Assembly: GCA_002733135.1 (NCBI GenBank)
Contig: NVUJ01000004.1
Span: 1-64,000, forward strand
Source of the DNA: Cycloclasticus sp.
GTDB taxonomy: Bacteria > Pseudomonadota > Gammaproteobacteria > Methylococcales > Cycloclasticaceae
Reading direction: 5' to 3'
Length of the DNA: 64,000 nucleotides
Below the pieces are notes generated by a model. It ran no database searches. It was not told the DNA's origin and saw nothing but the letters and a program-made list of their open reading frames with translations. Of the stretch, positions 59,101 to 64,000 are shown piece after piece. The position numbers and the translations under genes are program-made. Each line of letters starts with the position of its first letter. Within the stretch, counting starts at the first letter, position 1.

Positions 59101-59836
59101 CGCCAGTATTAATGTTTTAGTTACGCGGCCTCAGCATCAATCTGCTGTGTTATGTGGGCAATTGTTAGACAACGGTTTTCAGCCGATTCCTTTCCCAGTC
59201 ATTGATATTCAACCTGTCGCCAATCCACAAGCAGCGCTTGGAAAACTACAGGACGTCAACGTTGTTGACTATCTCATCTTTGTTAGCGCCAATGCAGCAA
59301 TTCAAGCAAACAAATTACTACAAAAAAATTGGCCTGACATTACTGGACAGATTATCGCCATTGGGCCAAAAACTGCGGATACTCTCACAAAAATTGGCTT
59401 ACAGCCCCATATCGTTGCACCCACACCGTTCAATTCAGAGCAACTCCTTGAACAACTGCCTAAACAACTTATCGGGCAAACGAGCTTAATTATAAAAGGC
59501 GAGGGAGGGCGTGCTTTTTTAGCAGAACAACTCCTGAAATGCGGCATGCAGGTGATTAGTGTTGATGTTTATACGCGTAAGAAACCATCCGATAGCGCCC
59601 TTAACTCACGCCTAGCTCTTCATTACATTACTATTACTAGCCAACTCGCGCTCGACAATTTATTCGAACTACTACCCAATCAGTCTACGAGTATAAAAAG
59701 CACAAGTACCTTTGTCGTCTTCAGCACACGTATCGCCGACTACGCCAAAAAACTCGGTTGCCAACGTATACTCGTCAGTAGCGATGCGAGTGACTCCGGC
59801 TTAGTCGCTTGTATTGTTGATGCAAATCAGACATAG
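59081..59836 (+). CDS. hemD: Uroporphyrinogen-III synthase
   Basis: A 251-residue two-lobed protein of low sequence conservation. [13 protein letters not shown] at the start, [30 protein letters not shown] and [16 protein letters not shown] follow the family order. It closes and flips ring D of the linear bilane. Two in-frame ATGs (59081 and 59087) could start it; both lie inside the hemC end. Confidence 0.9.
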   Translation: MPMPTNDASINVLVTRPQHQSAVLCGQLLDNGFQPIPFPVIDIQPVANPQAALGKLQDVNVVDYLIFVSANAAIQANKLLQKNWPDITGQIIAIGPKTADTLTKIGLQPHIVAPTPFNSEQLLEQLPKQLIGQTSLIIKGEGGRAFLAEQLLKCGMQVISVDVYTRKKPSDSALNSRLALHYITITSQLALDNLFELLPNQSTSIKSTSTFVVFSTRIADYAKKLGCQRILVSSDASDSGLVACIVDANQT

Positions 59837-59980
59837 TTTTTTCTTATACTTTTAAGCCTCCATGGCTATACTATGTAGGCATTATAAGCGAACTCAAATC
59901 TCAGCCACTTACTCGCCTTAAATCGCTACACTTAAAGATAGCCGCTGCAACGGCTCATTAAAGCTTATGGACACTATCGA

Positions 59981-61150
59981 ATGACCGACAAACAAAAGAA
60001 AACCGAAACACCCAAGGAAAAACCTGTGTCTGATAAACAGGCTAGTGCTAAAAAAACACCTGCTAATAAAAAAACGTCGAGTGCTCCAACGACTAACAAG
60101 AAAAGTGGCGGTGGCATTGCTTGGCTTGCCTTTATTCTCGTTATTGCTTGTGCCGCTGCAGGGTATGTGGGCTTCACACAATTGGAACAACAAATTACTG
60201 ACTTGGCTAAGCAATCTGATAGCGTCAAAGAAAGCGCTTCTGACTTATCTACAGAACTGCAATTAAAAACCAACGCTTTAAACACCCATATTGCCAACTT
60301 AAATAAACGACTAGAAACCTTACAAAATCAGTCCAATGAAAAAATTGATTTATTGCAAAAACAAGTTGGAAAAAACAGACGCCAATGGCTTATAGCCGAG
60401 GCAGAATATCTAACCAGCCTTGCCAATAATAGGTTACAACTAGTTGGCGATGTTGATACCGCCATTGTTGCGTTACAAGCTGCCGACCAACGGCTTAAAG
60501 AAAATGGCGATCCGATGACGTTCTCTGTTCGAAAACAACTCGCTAAAGAAATTAATATTCTTCGTGGCATTGAGTTACCAGACGTTGTTGGCATTTCGTC
60601 TCAATTATTGGCTCTTGAAGGCGCTATATCTAAGATGAATATCACTGAACCACACGCTGGAACGGCACAAACACCAGAAATCGGCTCAGCTGGCCCATCG
60701 GCAATTCCAGACAATATTCAAGACACCTTAAATGAGGCGTGGGAGAACTTTAGTAAATTGATTGTTGTTCGCAGACTCAACAAACCGATGGCTGCCTTGA
60801 TGACGCCAGAACAAGTCGAGCTGATAAGAAAAAACTTAGCGCTCAAATTAGAAGCTGCACGACTGGCCTTAATTGATCAAAATGAAGCCCTCTACAAGGC
60901 CAGTATCTCTATTTCCATGGATTGGTTACAAGATTACTTTGACGCCAGCCAACCTTCTGTTAGCTCAGCCCTTGAACAACTCGAGACACTTAAAAATACC
61001 GCCGTCAAAACTACGCTTCCTTCTATTAGTTTGTCACTAAAAATGCTACGTGATCTACCACTGCTGGCGATTCCCGAACAAGCTACCGCCATTCACACTA
61101 ACGATAACGATTTGCCTACCGATTCAACTCCAGTAAAGACAGCTGAATAG
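59981..61150 (+). CDS. hemX: HemX-like membrane-anchored protein
   Basis: A 389-residue protein with a Lys/Thr-rich cytoplasmic N-terminus (about 1-40), one membrane helix (GIAWLAFILVIACAAAGYV, about 45-63), a coiled coil (about 64-130) and an alpha-helical domain with RRQWLIAEAEYLTSLANNRL. It lies in the hemC-hemD-hemX-hemY operon of gammaproteobacteria. Despite the name it is not a proven methyltransferase in this group. The hemD-hemX gap (59837-59980) holds no gene. Confidence 0.88.
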   Translation: MTDKQKKTETPKEKPVSDKQASAKKTPANKKTSSAPTTNKKSGGGIAWLAFILVIACAAAGYVGFTQLEQQITDLAKQSDSVKESASDLSTELQLKTNALNTHIANLNKRLETLQNQSNEKIDLLQKQVGKNRRQWLIAEAEYLTSLANNRLQLVGDVDTAIVALQAADQRLKENGDPMTFSVRKQLAKEINILRGIELPDVVGISSQLLALEGAISKMNITEPHAGTAQTPEIGSAGPSAIPDNIQDTLNEAWENFSKLIVVRRLNKPMAALMTPEQVELIRKNLALKLEAARLALIDQNEALYKASISISMDWLQDYFDASQPSVSSALEQLETLKNTAVKTTLPSISLSLKMLRDLPLLAIPEQATAIHTNDNDLPTDSTPVKTAE

Positions 61151-61158
61151 GTGTAAAT

Positions 61159-62373
61159 ATGAAACTTATATTAATTATCATCGCCGCCTTAGTTATTGCT
61201 AGCGGTCTCGCTTACCAAGTTCACATAGACCCAGGGTATGTCCAATTAACTTACGGCCAGTGGTTAGTCGAAACATCCCTCGCTGTACTTTTATTTATCA
61301 CTGCCGTTTTCTTTATTGGCTTTTACATTGCCTTACGCACCTTATTAACCATAAAGCGAACACCAAAAATTATCAACCAATGGAATCAACGACGTAAACA
61401 AATACGTTCCAAAAAAGAGCTCAACAAAGGCATTATTGATTCTGCTGAAGGTAACTGGCAACGATCCGAAAAACTGCTCGTCAAACACGCTCAACAAAGT
61501 GACACACCTCTATTAAATTACCTAAGCGCTGCGCATGCTGCTCAGTCACAAGAAGCGTATGGCCGTAGAGACGATTACTTATTTAAGGCAGGTGAGGCAT
61601 TACCTGACCAAATTCACGCCATTCACCTTACTCGCGCGAAACTTCAGTTATCTGCCGGTCAGCTCGAACAAGCTCTCGCGACATTACAGGAACTTAAATC
61701 AGCAACACCAAATCAGCCAATTGTATTGACCTTATTACTTAAAACATTCGCTCAGCTAAAAGATTGGAACTCACTTTATACCTTGCTTCCAAGCGTCAAA
61801 AACAACCGAAAAATTTTTCCTGAAAACTGGCAATCAATAGAGCACGACACATTAGTTCAATTGTTTGAACATCCAGCTGGCGGACAAAATATTGACACTG
61901 TATGGAAAAGTCTAGATAAAAGACAAAAACTCAACACCGATTATTTAACGCCTTATGCCATGCATTTAATTGCTATAGGCAAAAGTCAGATTGCTGAAGA
62001 CTTGTTATTAAAGAGTTTAAACGCGCAACTTAATGCTCAGCTACTTAAAATATACAGCGAACTTAATATTTCGACTAATAAAAAAATCAAGCAAATTGAA
62101 AAGTGGGGTAAGAATCAATCAATGAATCCGGTTTTACTGAATACTCTCGGCCGACTTTGTTTAGAACAAAAACTTTGGGGCAAAGCTGAAACGTACCTTA
62201 CTCAAAGTATCAGCATCAAACCGACAAGTTCAGCTTACTTTTTACTAGGCAATCTTCATGAAAAACAAGGGGCGCCATCTGGGGAAATTAACACTTATTA
62301 TAAAGATGGTTTAGCGATCTCAGAAAATGCAACATCAATAAACGCTCTTTCCGACCTCGGTATTTCTGCTTAA
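61159..62373 (+). CDS. hemY: HemY-like protein with TPR-type repeats
   Basis: A 404-residue protein with two N-terminal membrane helices (about 2-20 and 40-62), then basic [26 protein letters not shown] and tetratricopeptide-like helices up to the C-terminus ([19 protein letters not shown]). This is the proteobacterial HemY/YhbM type, not protoporphyrinogen oxidase. It starts 8 nt after hemX, and its last 4 bases overlap the convergent ubiD stop. Confidence 0.87.
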   Translation: MKLILIIIAALVIASGLAYQVHIDPGYVQLTYGQWLVETSLAVLLFITAVFFIGFYIALRTLLTIKRTPKIINQWNQRRKQIRSKKELNKGIIDSAEGNWQRSEKLLVKHAQQSDTPLLNYLSAAHAAQSQEAYGRRDDYLFKAGEALPDQIHAIHLTRAKLQLSAGQLEQALATLQELKSATPNQPIVLTLLLKTFAQLKDWNSLYTLLPSVKNNRKIFPENWQSIEHDTLVQLFEHPAGGQNIDTVWKSLDKRQKLNTDYLTPYAMHLIAIGKSQIAEDLLLKSLNAQLNAQLLKIYSELNISTNKKIKQIEKWGKNQSMNPVLLNTLGRLCLEQKLWGKAETYLTQSISIKPTSSAYFLLGNLHEKQGAPSGEINTYYKDGLAISENATSINALSDLGISA

Positions 62374-63842
62374 ACTGACTCTAAACCAAGCGCTGACCAC
62401 AAAGCATCGACTTTTTGCTTAACAGCCTCGTCCATCACAATCGGCTTGCCCCATTCGCGATTAGTTTCGCCTGGCCACTTATTAGTTGCATCCATGCCCA
62501 TTTTTGAACCTAGGCCAGACACTGGCGATGCAAAGTCCAAATAATCAATCGGTGTGTTTTCAATTAAACTAATATCTCGCGCAGGATCTACACGGGTCGT
62601 CATCGCCCAAATAACAGACTCCCAATCACGTACATTCACATCATCATCCGTCACAATCACAAATTTTGTATACATAAACTGACGTAAGAACGACCAGATA
62701 CCAAACATAATGCGTTTTGCATGGCCTGGATACTGTTTTTTTATGCTGACGATAGCCATTCGATACGAGCAGCCTTCCGGTGGTAAATAAAAATCCACTA
62801 TCTCTGGAAACTGTTTCTTAAGAATAGGGACAAACACCTCATTCAATGACACACCCAGCACAGCCGGCTCATCAGGCGGCTTGCCTGTATAGGTTGAGTG
62901 ATAGATGGGCTCTTTTCTATGTGTGATACGTTCAATGGTAAAAACTGGAAAACTTTCCACCTCATTGTAGTAACCGGTATGATCTCCAAAGGGCCCTTCA
63001 TCGGCGACCTCATCTGGGTATAAATACCCTTCTAATACTATTTCCGCACTGGCTGGCACTTCTAAGTCATGTGTCAGGCAACTAGATACTTCCGTCTTTG
63101 AACCTCGCAATAAACCGGCAAATGCATATTCCGATAAACTATCAGGAACAGGCGTTACTGCCGCCAGAATAGTGGCTGGGTCTGCCCCTAACGCAACGGC
63201 TACGGGAAAGGGTTCCCCAGGGTGTTCGGCTTGCCAAGCCTTATAATCTAACGCTCCACCACGGTGCGCTAACCAGCGCATAATCACTTTGTTACGGCCA
63301 ATCACCTGTTGACGGTAAATCCCTAAATTTTGGCGTCTCGCAAGAGGCCCTTTTGTGATCACTAACGGCCAAGTTATCAATGGCCCTGCATCGTTTGGCC
63401 AACACGTTTGAATAGGGAACGCGGCCAAATCAACATCATCACCTGCAATAATAACCTCTTGGCAGTGCGGCTTTTTAACCCGCTTCGGCGCCATGTTTAA
63501 TACTTGCTTATAAATAGGCAACTTTTCCCACGCGTCCTTCATGCCTTCAGGTGGTTCTGGTTCTTTTAACGTTGCGAGAACTTCACCTACTTCCGATAGC
63601 GCCTGAACGCTACTTTGACCCATACCAAGCGCCACCCGTTCTGGCGTTCCGAATAAATTTGCCAGCACAGGCACAGAATGGCCTTTTGGATTTTCGAATA
63701 ATAACGCAGGGCCCTTACTTTTTAATACCCGATCACATATTTCCGTCATCTCAAGGTAAGGATCAACTTCTTCAGAAATTCGCTTTAACTCACCTAATTC
63801 TTCAAGTTTTGAGATAAAATCACGGAGATCTTTATATTTCAT
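62370..63842 (-). CDS. ubiD: 3-octaprenyl-4-hydroxybenzoate decarboxylase UbiD
   Basis: A 490-residue prenylated-FMN decarboxylase of ubiquinone synthesis. It shows [54 protein letters not shown] in parts, and [15 protein letters not shown] with the catalytic Glu. It needs UbiX-made cofactor; ubiX is not in the window. Length is normal. Convergent with hemY (4-nt overlap). Confidence 0.95.
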   Translation of the reverse strand: MKYKDLRDFISKLEELGELKRISEEVDPYLEMTEICDRVLKSKGPALLFENPKGHSVPVLANLFGTPERVALGMGQSSVQALSEVGEVLATLKEPEPPEGMKDAWEKLPIYKQVLNMAPKRVKKPHCQEVIIAGDDVDLAAFPIQTCWPNDAGPLITWPLVITKGPLARRQNLGIYRQQVIGRNKVIMRWLAHRGGALDYKAWQAEHPGEPFPVAVALGADPATILAAVTPVPDSLSEYAFAGLLRGSKTEVSSCLTHDLEVPASAEIVLEGYLYPDEVADEGPFGDHTGYYNEVESFPVFTIERITHRKEPIYHSTYTGKPPDEPAVLGVSLNEVFVPILKKQFPEIVDFYLPPEGCSYRMAIVSIKKQYPGHAKRIMFGIWSFLRQFMYTKFVIVTDDDVNVRDWESVIWAMTTRVDPARDISLIENTPIDYLDFASPVSGLGSKMGMDATNKWPGETNREWGKPIVMDEAVKQKVDALWSALGLESV

Positions 63843-63906
63843 TTTTTGCCTTAATAACGCTCAATTTGTTCAAATAATAAAATAACATTATTACTCAGAC
63901 TTAGAT

Positions 63907-64000
63907 ATGCAATACGACATTGTTCTTGACGTGAAAGGCTTAAACTGCCCCTTACCATTACTTCGGCTGAAACAGCTATTGCCTAATGTAAAAACTGGGG
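63907..64000 (+). CDS. TusA/SirA-family sulphur carrier protein, 5' part
   Basis: 31 complete codons before the window ends. LDVKGLNCPLPLLRLKQLL carries the family CPxP motif with the sulphur-accepting Cys14. The gene is divergent from ubiD, with 64 bp between the start codons. It could be a TusA for tRNA thiolation or a related sulphur-trafficking paralogue; the rest of the gene is needed to decide. Confidence 0.82.
   Translation, partial: MQYDIVLDVKGLNCPLPLLRLKQLLPNVKTG

Overview
The window reads as a stretch of chromosome from a marine, hydrocarbon-degrading gammaproteobacterium. The evidence is the gammaproteobacterial gene neighbourhoods (lptM-lysA-dapF-DUF484-xerC; argH next to algZ-algR-hemC-hemD-hemX-hemY; hslVU next to ubiE-ubiJ-ubiB) and a ring-hydroxylating/meta-cleavage gene cluster. 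A Cycloclasticus-like organism is my best guess; that is inference from gene content, not a database result. No rRNA, tRNA or CRISPR array was recognised.

Left end (1-10800): a nearly complete Lap-type surface-adhesin locus. It holds the start of a giant LapA-like adhesin with a TAAG cleavage motif, a small protein resembling a type I secretion C-terminal signal, a receiver-only regulator, a T1SS-associated small protein, the ABC transporter / HlyD adaptor / TolC pore (lapB, lapC, lapE types) with a LuxR-type regulator, and the periplasmic protease LapG with its degenerate GGDEF-EAL c-di-GMP receptor LapD. Two copies of one promoter motif sit at nearly equal distance from two genes of this locus.

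11000-24400: PPi-dependent phosphofructokinase; a compact merR-merC-merA mercury resistance operon with a canonical mer operator; a BASS-family transporter; DoxX plus an FMN glutamate-synthase-like protein; a frameshifted sirtuin; an SDR epimerase; a glycosyltransferase remnant; stand-alone EF-G (fusA2 type); a GST; and the glnK-amt nitrogen pair.

24400-35600: an accessory region. It has a TetR / MMPL (RND) exporter / LolA-like / outer-membrane barrel operon and a 38-bp perfect palindrome upstream of the TetR gene. A ring-hydroxylating dioxygenase follows whose alpha and beta genes are collapsed into one broken remnant. Then come an intact meta-cleavage hydrolase - Rieske oxygenase - extradiol dioxygenase operon and, convergent to it, a CarAa-like Rieske oxygenase with an AlkB/XylM-type membrane hydroxylase.

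35600-41600: tkt-pgk, a tiny Cys-rich protein, about 530 bp of structured noncoding DNA with large hairpins, and a three-gene operon GHKL-ATPase / STAS-like / PIN-nuclease. That operon is the best candidate here for an undescribed system.

41600-64000: housekeeping core: ubiquinone genes ubiB-J-E and ubiD, hslVU, the lptM-lysA-dapF-DUF484-xerC operon, oxyR and a peroxiredoxin, argH, algZR, hemCDXY, and the start of a TusA-like gene. A 220-bp MITE-like element with 18-bp inverted repeats and a 5-bp target duplication is inserted exactly at the xerC stop codon.
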